64,000 nt of DNA, taken from positions 62,001-126,000 of the forward strand of contig JALJCO010009025.1 of assembly GCA_023101725.1 (NCBI GenBank), read 5' to 3'. Below, piece by piece: positions 38,125 to 49,842 of this stretch. The stretch comes from Atherinomorus stipes. Lineage: Eukaryota > Chordata > Actinopteri > Atheriniformes > Atherinidae. The notes under the pieces were generated by a model. It was not told where the DNA came from. It was given only the letters and a program-made list of their open reading frames with translations, and did no database searches. A program made the position numbers and the translations under genes. Within the stretch, counting starts at the first letter, position 1. Each line of letters starts with the position of its first letter.

Positions 38125-40081
38125 ATGGAGCCCCCTTCGTATGAGGAGGCCAGTCGCCACCCTCCTGCACAGAGCACAGAGGGACTTACCTTCTCCTCTT
38201 CTCCTCCGGCTTACAACGTCTCCCTCACATCCCCCCCAACACCTCCTCCCTCCTATGGAGACACAGGTAAGATGAGTTGTGGCTCAATTCCTTTATCTAA
38301 TTAGTTGCATCAGCTCATCAGGGTATGATGTGTTCAGTGTTTCTCCCTTCATCTTTGATCTGAGACATCTACATTTTTCTTTTCTCAGATAAATGAATAC
38401 AAACAGTGTTAACTAGCAATGATCAAGTTGCTGCTTTATGCTTGTTTATCTATTTATGTGGTTTCTTCTCATGAGTAGAACAATATGCAAATAGAGGAAT
38501 AAAAAACTAAGTGCTATAAATCTTGAAGATAAGCTAACAGACTTAACTTATTGAGGCTGAAGTAAATTTCTTTACACTGCATTTTCAGTGCTTTGGTTCA
38601 TTTTGTTCAAAAAGTAGTTTAAAAGCACAATGCTGAGAAACCACTTCAACAACAACAGTACCTCCATATCACAGCAGAACTGGACTTTTCAAACTTGTCG
38701 GTCACTAAAAGGGGCTTCCAGTAGTTGAGCATTTTCAGCAAAAGTATTAAAACACTTCTAAGGTTTGGGTCATTTGTGGTTAAAAAAAAAAAAAAAAAGT
38801 GGCTCCATGACTGTTTCCATTAGGTAGCTACAGTCGTCCTCAAAATTATTCATAACCTCCAATTAAAGAAAAGGCTAAATTCACAATAGTAATTCAAATA
38901 ACAGGAGCCTAAAGAAACTAATAATAAATGAAAATTTACAAAATTATAATTTAGTGATGTAGAATATTGCTTTTTATGATTGTAGCTGAAAATGCTAATT
39001 AAAAAAAACAAACAAAACTATCCCAGACAAATTAGAGCACTTGAGCAGGTGCAGAAGTCTTTGAACATTTCAGAAAAGACCTGATTGCAGTGATTGCCTC
39101 AAAGTGTTACTCAACAAAATTTTAGCTTCAGAGCCCCAATATGCTTGTTTTCTTGTTTTATTTTTTGTGTGTTTGTTTTTAACATTTCTGTTGAACCACA
39201 ACTCAAAATCAATGTCATGATTTTTATAGAATTTTTATTTATTATTACTTTTGTCAATCTCAAGTTATTTCACTCACAGATGTTTTTTTTTTTTATCCTT
39301 CTTTAACCTGAGGGTATGAATAATTTTGAAGGCAACTATGTTATACATGGTTGAGCAAAAAAAGAGACAGTATAAGATGAGCCATCACTCCAAGATGAAT
39401 ACAAAGATGCAGTTGCATTGTTTTACACGTAAACAGCATTTTTAAATTAAATGTGTCACAGCATGTTTTTCTTTTTTTTCATGCCACAGTCCAGCAAAAT
39501 CCTTTTCCTGTCCTGAATCCACCATCTGTGCCAACTGTGGAGACACGAGCCCAAGACTCTGGATTCATCGTCCATCCAGTTTCACAAAGTATAAAATTCT
39601 TCATTTTAGGTCTTCACAACATCTTATTTATTTGTTTGTATTTCACACTTTGACCATCCTTTTCTTCTGACTAACAGTTGGTGTAACACCACCTGTCAGT
39701 AGCGCACGAGCTCAGGTCGTAGCCGTCGTGTCCCAGCCGCAGCCCGTCCCCATCTTAGTGGAATATCTGAAGGACAGTCCTGGTTTTGTGCGCTGCACAC
39801 ACTGCCATCACCACGTCACCAGTAAAGTGGAATACGTGCCTGGGACGGGTGCTTGGTGCACTTGTGTCCTTCTTGCATTAATGGGGTGAGAAAATAAATC
39901 ATGCAAAGAAGAATTTAATGTGCTGAACCAGTTTCTGTAGCTTGATCGACTGTATGTGTGCTGCTTCTGTTTCAGGTTGATCTGTGGTTTCTGTCTGATC
40001 CCATTAATGATGCGTGGAATGCAAGACGTGTATCACTTCTGTCCACGTTGTGGAAAGCAACTGCATGTTTATAAAAGATGA
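38125..40081 (+). CDS. LITAF-domain protein (LITAF-like), complete, 4 coding exons
   Basis: Small protein of late endosome/lysosome membranes; the family is monotopic, with a zinc-binding LITAF domain whose hydrophobic middle dips into the membrane. Exons: 38125-38266, 39490-39588, 39678-39885, 39976-40081; 184 residues. The N-terminus carries PPSY at residues 3-6, plus PPAY and PPPSY, the PPxY type that binds NEDD4-family WW domains. The LITAF domain has CTHC at 120-123, a hydrophobic segment at 141-161 with extra cysteines, and HFCPRCG at 170-176. The ATG opens directly on the PPSYEEA motif usual for the family. A non-coding first exon may exist upstream; the GAAA repeat sits there. LITAF, CDIP1 and several fish-specific paralogues share this plan, so no symbol is given. 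It lies between the two PDI genes. Confidence 0.85.
38831..39337. mobile_element. Tc1/mariner-type MITE, copy 2, in LITAF-like intron 1
   Basis: It starts CAGTCGTCCTCAAAATTATT after TA and ends AATTTTGAAGGCAACTATG, matching the element at 22591-23106. The body shares long stretches such as AAAGAAAAGGCTAAATTCAC. No ORF. Confidence 0.75.
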
Positions 40082-40422
40082 CCGTGTCAGAATTTGCCAA
40101 GCTGCTGAGTTTCTCAGACCTCTCAAGATCCCATCACACATTTATGCCACAATATGAGCGCTCACTCTGATATGAGAGAGCCATGTACGCTGTGTCTTAA
40201 GATATGTTTGCCACTATATTTATGCTATTAACTTGTCACTGACAGACACTGATGGAAATACAAACTCACCACATCTGCGTATAAGTAGGAAAGAGCAAGC
40301 ATCTTTAAACTACAGTAAAATACTCAAATGAGAGCAGGGTTTTGAGAAGATATATGTTAATTTAAGCTGGGTGTGTTGAAGCAGGAGAACAACTCGAATC
40401 TGCAAGGCAGTGGCCCTGAAGA

Positions 40423-40620
40423 ACTGTTTCTCAATCCTGGTCTTGCTCTGTACATTCAAGATGTTTCCAGCTCCATCACACATGATTCTGATTCATTTAA
40501 CAGCTTGTCAAATTCTTTGCAAGACTGTTAATGAACCATTCATTTAATTCAGGTGTGTCAAAGTATGGAAACATCTTCAACATGCAGGTAGAGGGTCGGA
40601 CCAGGACGGAGGAACGCTGC
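40423..40620. repeat. Palindromic MITE, 'CACACCTGATT' family, copy 5
   Basis: CTCAATCCTGGTC faces GGACCAGGACGGAGG, and AAGATGTTTCCA faces GGAAACATCTTC. A second partial arm lies just before it (40370-40420). It falls in the presumed 3' UTR of the LITAF-like gene. Confidence 0.7.
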
Positions 40621-41038
40621 TCTAAAGGACTGAAGGTGAAGCACAGTTTAGATGAATTGTGGGTTGATGTAATGCGCATCTTAAGGCATTCCTCTCAAGG
40701 CATTTCTAATACTGGCTGCTGCATGAGTATAAAGGAAAAACAAGCACTTTTCAAGTAATTAATGATGGTAAAGGGGAGAAAAGCTGAAAACATTTTGGCT
40801 GAATCAGTGGAATGTGTGGATGTGAGGACATTCATAATTATCTTTGTTTACTTCAGAGTTACTTTGTTAATCATCAGTTTGTTTACTGTATTTGTTTAAA
40901 ATCTTGTTTTTTGTGTTTCTCATTCTGTTTACAGCAGATATTTAAGTTGGTAACACAATTTCAGAATATTTGAGCACAAATATTTTTTAGACTAACAGGA
41001 TTTAATTAATTTTGCTGCCTAATTTTTCTGTTGTGATT

Positions 41039-41044
41039 AATAAA
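41039..41044 (+). terminator. Likely polyadenylation signal of the LITAF-like gene
   Basis: AATAAA about 960 bases after the stop; no closer clear signal is seen, implying a long 3' UTR that contains MITE copy 5. The spacer from here to 42525 has no other recognised feature. Confidence 0.35.
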
Positions 41045-42527
41045 AGGTAAACTTTTGTTGATTCCAGTTGGTCTGATAAACCTCTTCCTCAAAAATCCAT
41101 TCCTGCTGTTTCACTGGGGTTAATCTAAATCTTCATTACTGTTGTAGTATTATTCATTGTTATAATATTATAATGGCTCTAGTTTTTCCAATGTGGTGTT
41201 CATCATATTCTAGATGATGTAGTTGTCTCCATCCTCCCATCCCTCGCTCTGGAGCAACAGCCAAGAGCTCCAACGCTGACACAAAGCTATTGGTAGTAAA
41301 AAAACTGGTTCTAAGTTATGATCCTAGCTTTGAGACCTCAGTCACACAGTAACCACACATCTGAGAAGTGCAATTTTTATACCTGATAAAACATAAACCA
41401 TGAGAGAGAACAACAAGTTAGTGACATGCACTGCTTTCTGCTTCCTGAGCACAATTTGGGAGCTTGTTCTGCAGGAATGGAACCTGAATGCTGAAAACTT
41501 CTGCTCTGCTTTTCTTTAAAATCGCTATATGCCTCAGCTGAGCTTAGAGTCTGAGAGCAAAGTGCATGCTGGGAATATGTTTCTATGAAGTCTTTAAGGT
41601 AGAATGAGCTGGCTCATTTAGCACTCTCCTGCTAGCTTTCCTCAAAACCCTGCAGCACTTTAAATCAAAGAGTTTCTGAGAGGTGTTGCTTGTTAGGATT
41701 TACAATTCACATGTCGACATGAGCCAAAAGCTGAATCTGAGACAATCATGGTTACATTTGCTCTGAACGAGTTATTTATGTGCATGTTTAGGCACCATAA
41801 AGAAGTACTTAATTTTAATTGTGCTTTTATAAATATCTGCACTTTCTTTGACTTATCACTATTTATTAATAAAGATAACCTCCTTATTATAGATAATAAT
41901 CAGATGATGTGTGTATGTTTTTTTAAAAAAGGAAAACTAAATTTATGTGAAAAGACAACCCTTTACAAAGTAGGTCACCTGTTCGAGTTCACGGATCCTT
42001 TCTGAAACCTTATGAAACCCTTCTAGAAATAATGAAAACCCCAGAAAAAAGTAGGTCACCTCTGTAACACGACCATCACAACCAAAAGCACATTTAGATA
42101 TTTGCTGATGGTTTTATCAGCAGCATGTGGTGTTTCACATCCTTGGTTTCCCAGGTTTGCTGTCATTTCTATTGTTCCCCGAAATGTTGCTGCTGCATGA
42201 CTCATCTCTTTGAAAAACTGTAATTCTGGTTTGAATGGTTTTCCTCCTCTTGACTGCTCATTATTAATCATCTTATACAGCAACTTCAAATGTATGCTAT
42301 GGGCCTCTTCATCTAAACATGTGGAATGAAGCAAATGAATATAATTCTTATAAAGGAGATTGACCCAGACTCAGAGCAGAATTGGCCAGAATAGGACCTG
42401 ATGCAATTGCAACAGAAAACAGGGTAGAGGTTAGTGATAAATGATATGTGGTTGTCCAGCATTGTACAGTATACTGTCCGATGTAATCACTGATTAATGC
42501 ACCTTTTCCTCATTTTCGTTGAACTGG

Positions 42528-42822
42528 TGGGGTGGTAGCCGAGTGGCTGCAGAGTTGGGTCCTGTACCAGGCTACCTGGGTTCGAGTTCGCGTTGTGGTG
42601 CAAAGCTTAAACCACTGTGGGCCCCTGAGCGAGATCCCCAACCAACGACTCCCTGGGTGCTGAGATACAAGGGGGTGGAAAGTTCAGAGTACATCTGTAC
42701 AAGCATACAGTACTGTATGCAGACACAGTGGACTATTTTAAGAAAGAACTCAAAACCTTCCATAAAAAAACCCAACAAAAACATAGAATTGTTAATCATT
42801 GCGTCTTATGTTTTTCGTTTAA
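42528..42822 (+). repeat. tRNA-derived SINE
   Basis: The head GGTAGCCGAGTGG (A box, 42533-42545) and GGGTTCGAGTTC (B box, near 42578) looks like a Leu/Ser-type tRNA. A likely tail (TTAAGTGCTTTACAAATAAA, near 43428) lies beyond the TTAA element at 42823-43345, so the SINE may be split by it. Confidence 0.6.
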
Positions 42823-43345
42823 AGGTACAGTATGTAAAAAAAATCAAAGGTCATGGCAGAAAAATGTGATATATAATTCAAAATTTTGTTTCTATCAATG
42901 GGTAATCGCTGCACTAGAATAGCTGTAATATGTTTATTTTCTTAGAATAAGTCATTTATATCTACTTGCTGGGCGGTGCACATATGGAGGCTGACATATT
43001 TTTTCCACCATTTTTACTATGGTGTCCCTGAATGGACAAAACAATGTGTGTGAAGTGAGAACCCACTGAACTTTCAAGCTGCTGTACCAGCTTTTTAAAA
43101 ATGGGAGTTAAAGCACTGTTTGGAATCAGTAACGCCTTAAAAGACATGAAAAATAGTTATTCACCTGAGACCGCTGGATCCACTCACAAATGAAAACATC
43201 TTTATGTCTGGGAGAATTTTGGCCACTAACAGCCACCATACATTCACAACAGTGCTGGAATATGAAGTCATTTGAAAGTAAAGATCTTTTCTTTCAAATA
43301 CCCATCTTTACCACTAGATGTCAGTAATTCTTACATACTGTACCT
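42823..43345. mobile_element. TTAA-type MITE with AGGTACAGTATGTAA ends
   Basis: Left AGGTACAGTATGTAA and right TTACATACTGTACCT are perfect inverted repeats, each flanked by TTAA, the duplication of piggyBac- and Kolobok-type elements. No ORF in the 523 bases. Confidence 0.75.
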
Positions 43346-44221
43346 TTAAGGTACTGATTGTTTTAATGTGTTTTTACCCTGTTTTTTTATGTCAACTGTA
43401 GCACTAGGAGATGCAAGTTCAAATGTTAAGTGCTTTACAAATAAAAATCAGTTTTCATTATTAGAGATGGGTTAATCCCATTTCACAAATGGGATTAATA
43501 AAGTATATCAAAAAATATTTCATAATGTCAGGCATTAAATCTGGCCAAAGTTTTAAATACTGTATGTATATGAAATTCAGCCCTTTGGGTAAAATGTAAA
43601 GGCTTTACACTGCTCGGAAACTTTGTCTCAGTTTTTTCCCACTTCCCACTCGGCTTGCCATGAATTTCTTCATATTGTAATCTGGATGAGAATACCACAA
43701 AATACAGTCTGTACAGCCCATAAACACTGCAGAGACCCACTGCAGGCTTCCAGGTGCTGTCATATCAGAAGAAATTTCATTTGAGGAAAAAATGGGAACT
43801 AAAATGGATTTTTTCTTTTGTCCAGACGGAGGAAATTTCATTGAGTCATGCAAATCTGCTGTAGCGGAGTTGCAGAATAGATGTAGGGATGAAAATATCA
43901 ACTGGTGCAACTGGTGAATTGTAGGTCAATTTCTTTTGTGCTTCCATTTTGACCTTGTTGAGTCTAACACTGAGAGGCAAAGGGCACTTAGATATTAGTA
44001 ATAAACCTGATATGAAGAGCAGCCAATAGCAGAAATACAACAGGTCCCAGATAGGAAAGTTAATCAGCAACAGACTGGCGGGTCTAGATGGCAGATAACA
44101 AAACCATTCACTACTACCACCTCAACACCGATGCATGTATAAGTCCGTCCTAACCACTCCCTCTGTACTTTCCTGTCGAGTTGTTCTAGTGTCCAGTTTT
44201 TCAAACCATAGGTGATCCGTC

Positions 44222-47200
44222 ATGAGGAGGCCAATGCTGCTGGGTGTGACCGTCTTCTGTCTCTTTGTGTTTGCTGCCGCTGACACACAGTCCAACCTGC
44301 AGGGACACGAAACCCTCCCAGAGAAGGATGGCATTTTACAACTGGACAAGAGGAGTTTCTACAAGGCACTGAGAAAGCACAAGCAGCTGCTGGTGCACTT
44401 CTGTAAGTCACTCGCTTTTAACCTGCAGGTTTATATAGGTTAAGTGTATCCATGATGGTGTCGACAAACAGCCTCCTCATATTGCAGCACATTCAACATA
44501 ACAGCGTTCATATTTCCTCTGTGTCTGTCAGATGCTCCTCTGACTGGAGAAGCTCTTCGAGTGTCGGCTGCATTTGAAGGTGCTGCTGAGAAGCTTCAGG
44601 GGTCAGAGGTCAAACTGGCTGTGGTTGATGTGACAAAGGAGAAGGACTTGAGTAAAGAGCTCAATGCGACAGGCCATCCCACAATCAGACTTTACCTCTC
44701 AGGAGATAAATACAACCCTGTAGCCTGCCCCGGTATGTGCAAGACTCTATCTAGTTGACATTGAAGTGTGGTTTAGGTTTATTTAAGCACTTTACAAAGA
44801 AGGGAAACGATCTAAATCTGGTTTCAGGCAGATCCAATAGTAGATCTTTTATCCCTGGATGCTGGAATTATATATAAAATTACTAGTAACAAATTATTCA
44901 GTTTCTTAGGTTGAATTCAAATCCATGAAAACGTCACTTCCTCTTCTGCTCCTGTTGTAATCACTACAGCCGCTAGAGGGCTTTGTGTCTACACACTTGT
45001 TCTCACATGACACCTCTCTTACAGGTAATTGATCTAGGTTAACTGAAGCTGCAGTCACACACACTCTATGTTTAGGTCATTTTTAGGGGAGGATACAGAG
45101 CTGATAGCCAGCATAATGAGCAACAGATAAATAAACACTAAATGAGCTGTTGAATGTTAAGGGTTTGACGTTAAAGAAGTTTGTTCTTTTTTGGATTGTG
45201 ATGAAGTTCCTCAGAGCTCTGCTTCTATCTTGACCTGGCTGAAAAGGAGGGCGGGATCAGCGGCTGACCTCATCGCTGATCTCAGCCAGTTAGACGCCTC
45301 AGAGGAGCTGACAGTGGTTGGATTCTTTAAGGTGAAAGCCAGCTGTTGCATTTTCCTCTTACTCTGAATGTGGTGTTCACTGGTGTCTAAATATTTGTGT
45401 ATGTGTGTATGTGTAGGATCTGAACCATGAGTATGTCCAAGTGTTCTACGCATCATCAATCGACCTTCCTGATATCAAATTTGCTGTAACTCAGGATCAT
45501 AAAGTCACAGAGAAATATGGTCCCACACATGATGTCGTTCTGTTGCTCAGAGAGGTACTGTATGTTACACAACATTCACACAAACACAAAGATGCAAAAC
45601 TCCTGAAACAACCTAAACATTTTAAGAGATGTCCTATCCTGTCCGTGTGTGTTGCAGTCTAAGCTCATTCAAACTTATAAAATGGGGTCTCAGACGTCAA
45701 AAGAGGAGCTGACAGTCTTCATCTCCGTTTACAAGATGGATCCAGTCACTGAATACAATGGACAGGTGATGCTGTGCATTATACATTTTCACACAGTTAT
45801 TACTCCTCTCATCCAGTGACAACCACAAGTCACTCAAACTCTTGACAGCACTGCACAATCTAATCCAGCTGCCACAATGATGAAGTATCCACTCCATGAA
45901 TAGCCATGCTGCAAATATGAATAAAAAACCAAACACAAGATCTCATTTCAACGTTGTTTTTTGGGCTAAATCTGGTCGGTCCGACATAGCCATATTTAAG
46001 CCTAAAAACAGACGTTGAAAATGGGGCTGAGTTTGGACCGTCTGATTTGGTCCAAATTGAGCCCAAAATTAGACGTTGAAAAGTCGTCGAAAAACACCTT
46101 TTAATGTCTAATTGAAAGACGGCTTTTCACCTTTCCCTTTTCAACGTTGTTTCAACGTTTTCAATGGATGGACATGGTGCCTTTTCAACGTCGTTTCAAC
46201 CAAATTTTGCAGGGTGGGTATTTGAAAAGAAACTATTTTAGATTGGGGAGGGAAACTAACAGCAGTCTGTCCGTGTTAAAATCAGAAAATAGAGTTTGTG
46301 GCTCTGACTACATCACTTCCTCCCATGCTGCTCTTTGTGGAATATTTTCTGTCAGTGTTGAGTGACTGTTTTTCCTCTTTTCTCTTGCAGACAGCCTCTC
46401 AGATTTTGAGCTTGCCTGTGTTAAATCATGCCCTCCTCTTTGTGAACAAAAGTTCTGCCGACTTTAAAGAGATTTTCTCTGCTTTCAACAATGTTGCAGA
46501 GACTTTCAGGTTAAAGGTATCTCACAAACACACACACACACACATGACTTCTTCTGAAGAGGACATCCATCTTCTCCAGAAAGATGCAGCACCTGTTTTC
46601 TGCTCTCATCCCAAACTGCATGTGCATGTTTGTGTGTCTGTGTTCAGATTGTGTTTGTGATGGTTAATGTGGATGAACCTCGTAACGGCAGACTCATGGA
46701 GTACTTCCGCGTTCGGGACTTTGAGGCTCCTCTCATCCGAATAGTCAACCTAACAGATCATGTGACCTACCACCTGCCCTCTGACACCCTAAATGTGGAA
46801 AACATAAAACAGTTCTGCCACTCCTACTTAGAAGGCAAAGCTAAGGTGAACCACGCTGACATGTGCTGCATGGTGCATGATAGTGTCTAAGTGGGGTGCT
46901 GTCCTGATGAATGTGTGTGTGCCTTTAACAGCCCAAGTTGCAGAGTGAGCCAATACCTGAAGGATGGGACCAAAGGCCTGTGAAGGAGCTGGTGGGAATG
47001 ACTCTGGAAAAGGTTGTTTTTAACCCCAACAAGACTGTTTTCTTACTGTTCTGTAAGTAGACACACTTTAATTAAGTTAAAGAACAGATTTATGGGCCCT
47101 CAGCTGAGTTTGAATCATTTAAGCATGTTTTGGTTTTACAGCCTTGCAGTTTAGTTCAGAGCTGTTCTTTCAGGCAAATATACATTTTGTCTCATCTAGC

Positions 47201-48433
47201 CATTGGAAAAAAAGAAATAGAAATTAAATAAAATATGCAATACAAGTAGAATATCATTTCTGAAACGGCTTTTGAGTTTGATGGACATATCATCATTCAA
47301 TCATTAAGAACGGGCTGTTCAAGATGATTGGATGAGGTTTTTTCAGTCTTGTGTGATCCAAAGGTGACTAAATTTTCTAATTTTTGTGTCAGAGCATTTA
47401 ATTAATTTGCTGCAGTCAGGGTGTGAAGGAGATTTTAGGTAATATAGTAAAAATGCTCCTGGAAAAAATCATCCATCTTGCCTGTAAGTGCAACATTCAG
47501 ACTAAGAATTTGCAATTACAATTTCTCTGATGCTTAAAACTACTGCACTTTAGAGAAAAAAATATTACTCGATAAGGGTTTGCAATGTTGAATGGCACAA
47601 AGTCAGTGTGGCATTTCTATTTTTGATATAAAACCATGGATTTATTAATCATTTTTGCTTTTCTGTAAAAATCCATCTTTTTGTGTTGCAGTCCAGAGAA
47701 AACTCGGTCATTTTCCTGTCATTTCGAGGCTTTGAAATCAAAAATCTGATTGCAAAAAATTGTACTGTGCTTTACGCTTTCTGCTGCCGATAAAGTAGAA
47801 AACTTTCTAAAGAGCATTGCATCATACCCTGAGTGAGAATATGAGTTACATTACATCTATAAACCGCATGACTATTCATTTCTTTGCAGATTTTTTACAC
47901 ACAGTTCATCTGAACAAAGTTGTAGCAGTTGTTTTTCTCCTTTTTGCTGTGTGCAGCTTATTGTGGTTGCTGCCTGTTTGTGTGTATTGTGGATTTCAGA
48001 TCTCCCCTACAGTCAGAAGTCTCGTGCTGTGTTTCCACTGTGGGAAGAACTGGCCGAAGCCTTCAAGGAGCGGGAGGATGTGGTTATCGCTCGGATTGAT
48101 GCCTCAGCCAATGACATCAACATGTCGATGCAGGGAGCATCCCCATCTCTCTGCCTGTTTCCCGCTCTGTATGCTGAGAGGGTATGAAACACCCTGAAGT
48201 GATAAGATTTAGGATGTTTTCTTTGCTTTTGTTATCATTTTTGCATCTGAACTGAGAAAAAAGAAATTTTATTTATATTTCAATAGTAAAGTTCATGTCT
48301 GTGTCTGTCAGATGGTGGTTTACACTGGAAAAAGGAAGCTGAAGGACCTGATTAAGTTTGTAGATAAAGAGATGGAAAAAGCCAAAAAATACAGAGTTAA
48401 GGTAAATAATCTTCCTTGTCTGTCAGTTTGTAT

Positions 48434-48476
<43 letters not shown>

Positions 48477-48602
48477 TTTTTCTCTGATAGAAATAAACTT
48501 TTCCCTTTGTGCTTCCAGGAGGATGAAGACAGGAGGAAGTATGTTGAAGGTCTGAAAGCAGAGGAAGCAAAAAAGGATGACAAAAACAAAGAAGAGCTTT
48601 GA
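44222..48602 (+). CDS. pdilt: Pdilt: PDI-like testis-type chaperone, redox-inactive, complete, 11 exons
   Basis: ER protein with the PDI fold but no thiol active site; in mammals it is a testis chaperone that works with calmegin on sperm surface proteins. Exons: 44222-44402, 44532-44732, 45207-45331, 45417-45554, 45658-45765, 46391-46516, 46648-46845, 46932-47052, 48000-48181, 48312-48401, 48519-48602; 517 residues. Signal peptide about 1-20. The first active site reads LTGEA (64-68) and the second YSQKS (403-407) where pdia2 has WCGHC: no cysteine remains in either. The cis-Pro is kept (GHPTIR) in the first domain; the second has ASPSL. The C-terminus is a Lys/Glu helix ending KEEL, an ER-retrieval signal. 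All ten intron phases equal those of pdia2. Intact frame and splice sites argue against a pseudogene. Testis expression in fish is inferred from the mammalian orthologue. Confidence 0.88.
45938..46217. repeat. Repeat built of TTTCAACGTTG-type motifs
   Basis: In pdilt intron 5, TTCAACGTTG, AGACGTTGAAAA and TTTCAACGT recur in both orientations, and the unit ends AACCAAATTTTGCAGGGTGGG, as in a known fish repeat. No ORF. Confidence 0.5.
47053..47999 (+). other. pdilt intron 8 (0.95 kb)
   Basis: Corresponds in position to the MITE-expanded intron 8 of pdia2 but has no recognisable repeat. A pyrimidine- and TTT-rich tract leads to the acceptor at 47999. Confidence 0.5.
48438..48475. repeat. (TG)n microsatellite in the last pdilt intron
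   Basis: About 19 TG units in the short intron between exons 10 and 11, 44 bases before the exon 11 acceptor. Confidence 0.9.
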
Positions 48603-48726
48603 CACAAGAACAAAGAACATACAGCGTTTGTTTATGAGCTGTTTCTTTTAGTCTTTACTTTATAAACACAGAACTGGTTTTATCTGCCTAACTAAGTTGT
48701 TTGTAACTATCTGGCCAATCAAATCA

Positions 48727-48732
48727 AATAAA
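48727..48732 (+). terminator. Polyadenylation signal of pdilt
   Basis: AATAAA 125 bases after the stop codon, followed by a T-rich stretch. Confidence 0.6.
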
Positions 48733-48911
48733 GATCTCAGTTTTAAAATCTTTGACAGCTAAAAGTCTTTCCTTTTTTTATGTTTATAAGCTCCTGTATT
48801 GTCTTATTTAAATGACTGTCATAGTATGAAATGTGAAGAAATCTTAACCCTATGACAGAAGATAGAAAATAAGACAGTTCTGTATGAAGGCTGTGGTTAC
48901 TTAGATTTCGG

Positions 48912-49092
48912 TCCAAGAGAGTCACAGTCCTATAGGTAGGTTATAGATGTTTCCTAGCTCTAACACACCTGATTCAAATTAAATGGATCCAACAGCTTTA
49001 AAAATTCTGCTTGTTTGACTCATTCATTTGAATCTGGTGTATTCAAACAGGGAAATATTTCAAACCTACAGGACTGAACTCGTCTATGTCCT
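48912..49092. repeat. Palindromic MITE, 'CACACCTGATT' family, copy 6
   Basis: CACACCTGATTCAAATTAAATGG faces CATTTGAATCTGGTGTATT, with decayed outer arms around CCTATAGG / CCTACAGGACT. Confidence 0.6.
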
Positions 49093-49132
49093 GGGACACC
49101 ATCACCTCTTCAGGGAAGCAGTCTTCTGCACA

Positions 49133-49144
49133 CCAGCAGGGGGC
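49133..49144 (+). promoter_or_regulatory. CTCF-like site between pdilt and syngr3
   Basis: CCAGCAGGGGGC matches the vertebrate CTCF core at every strongly conserved position. It lies in the only spacer between the ER-chaperone pair and the neuronal syngr3 gene. The rest of the spacer to 49700 has no recognised feature. Confidence 0.45.
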
Positions 49145-49714
49145 AACCTGATATTATAAGCAAAGGATGCAGATAACACGACGTTTTCAGAAAGCAGGTA
49201 TGCAATTATAAAAAGAAAAAAAAAATAAGTAAAGGGAACAAATAAACACCTCTTAAACGACACTTATTTTATTTTTTATTTTATCTGGTGTTGAATTTGA
49301 AATCAAAATATAACTACTCATGTTTTGCATGCTGTTGAAGTTAATTTTTTGGTCACAATATAGAGATGAAAACAAAAAGGATAAATGGTGAATTGTCAGA
49401 ATAATATTCATCAAATCATTTGACAGAAATCACTTCTATGCAAAAATGACTGTTTTCATCATGACTAGTTTAATTGCACATCTTTATATAAGTTGAAAAC
49501 CTGAGTTCTTTTGCGTTTGTACCATCATGTCATGGTTGAGCTCAGTAAACATGATGTTTTCATGGGGGTTCAGAGAAATTCACTCGCTTCCACCTTCTTT
49601 GAATAGAAGTAAACCGAGCAAACAATCCAACATAAAAACAAACAAAAATAAATGAAAATAAAATAGACAAAGAATGTGGTTTGACAAAGGCTGATGTGTT
49701 TGCTGCAGCCTGTG

Positions 49715-49842
49715 ATGCGCTTCTGGTGACGCGCTGTGACTTCACGCGGAGGCTGGAGGAGGACGCCGCCGCTCCGCGCTGCACACACACCGACTCACCT
49801 CCTTCTCTCAGCGGCCGCTCAAGGCAGCAGGAACCCGGAGGG
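49715..49842 (+). promoter_or_regulatory. GC-rich 5' region of syngr3
   Basis: GC- and CpG-rich sequence (GACGCGCTGTGAC, GACGCCGCCGCTCCGCGC, GCGGCCGC) runs into the coding start and contrasts with the AT-rich spacer. This fits a CpG-island promoter without TATA. Confidence 0.5.

Noticed and set aside
48320..48620. Minus-strand ORFs with Thr-His repeats
   Set aside because: Translation of the TG microsatellite opposite pdilt exons 10-11.
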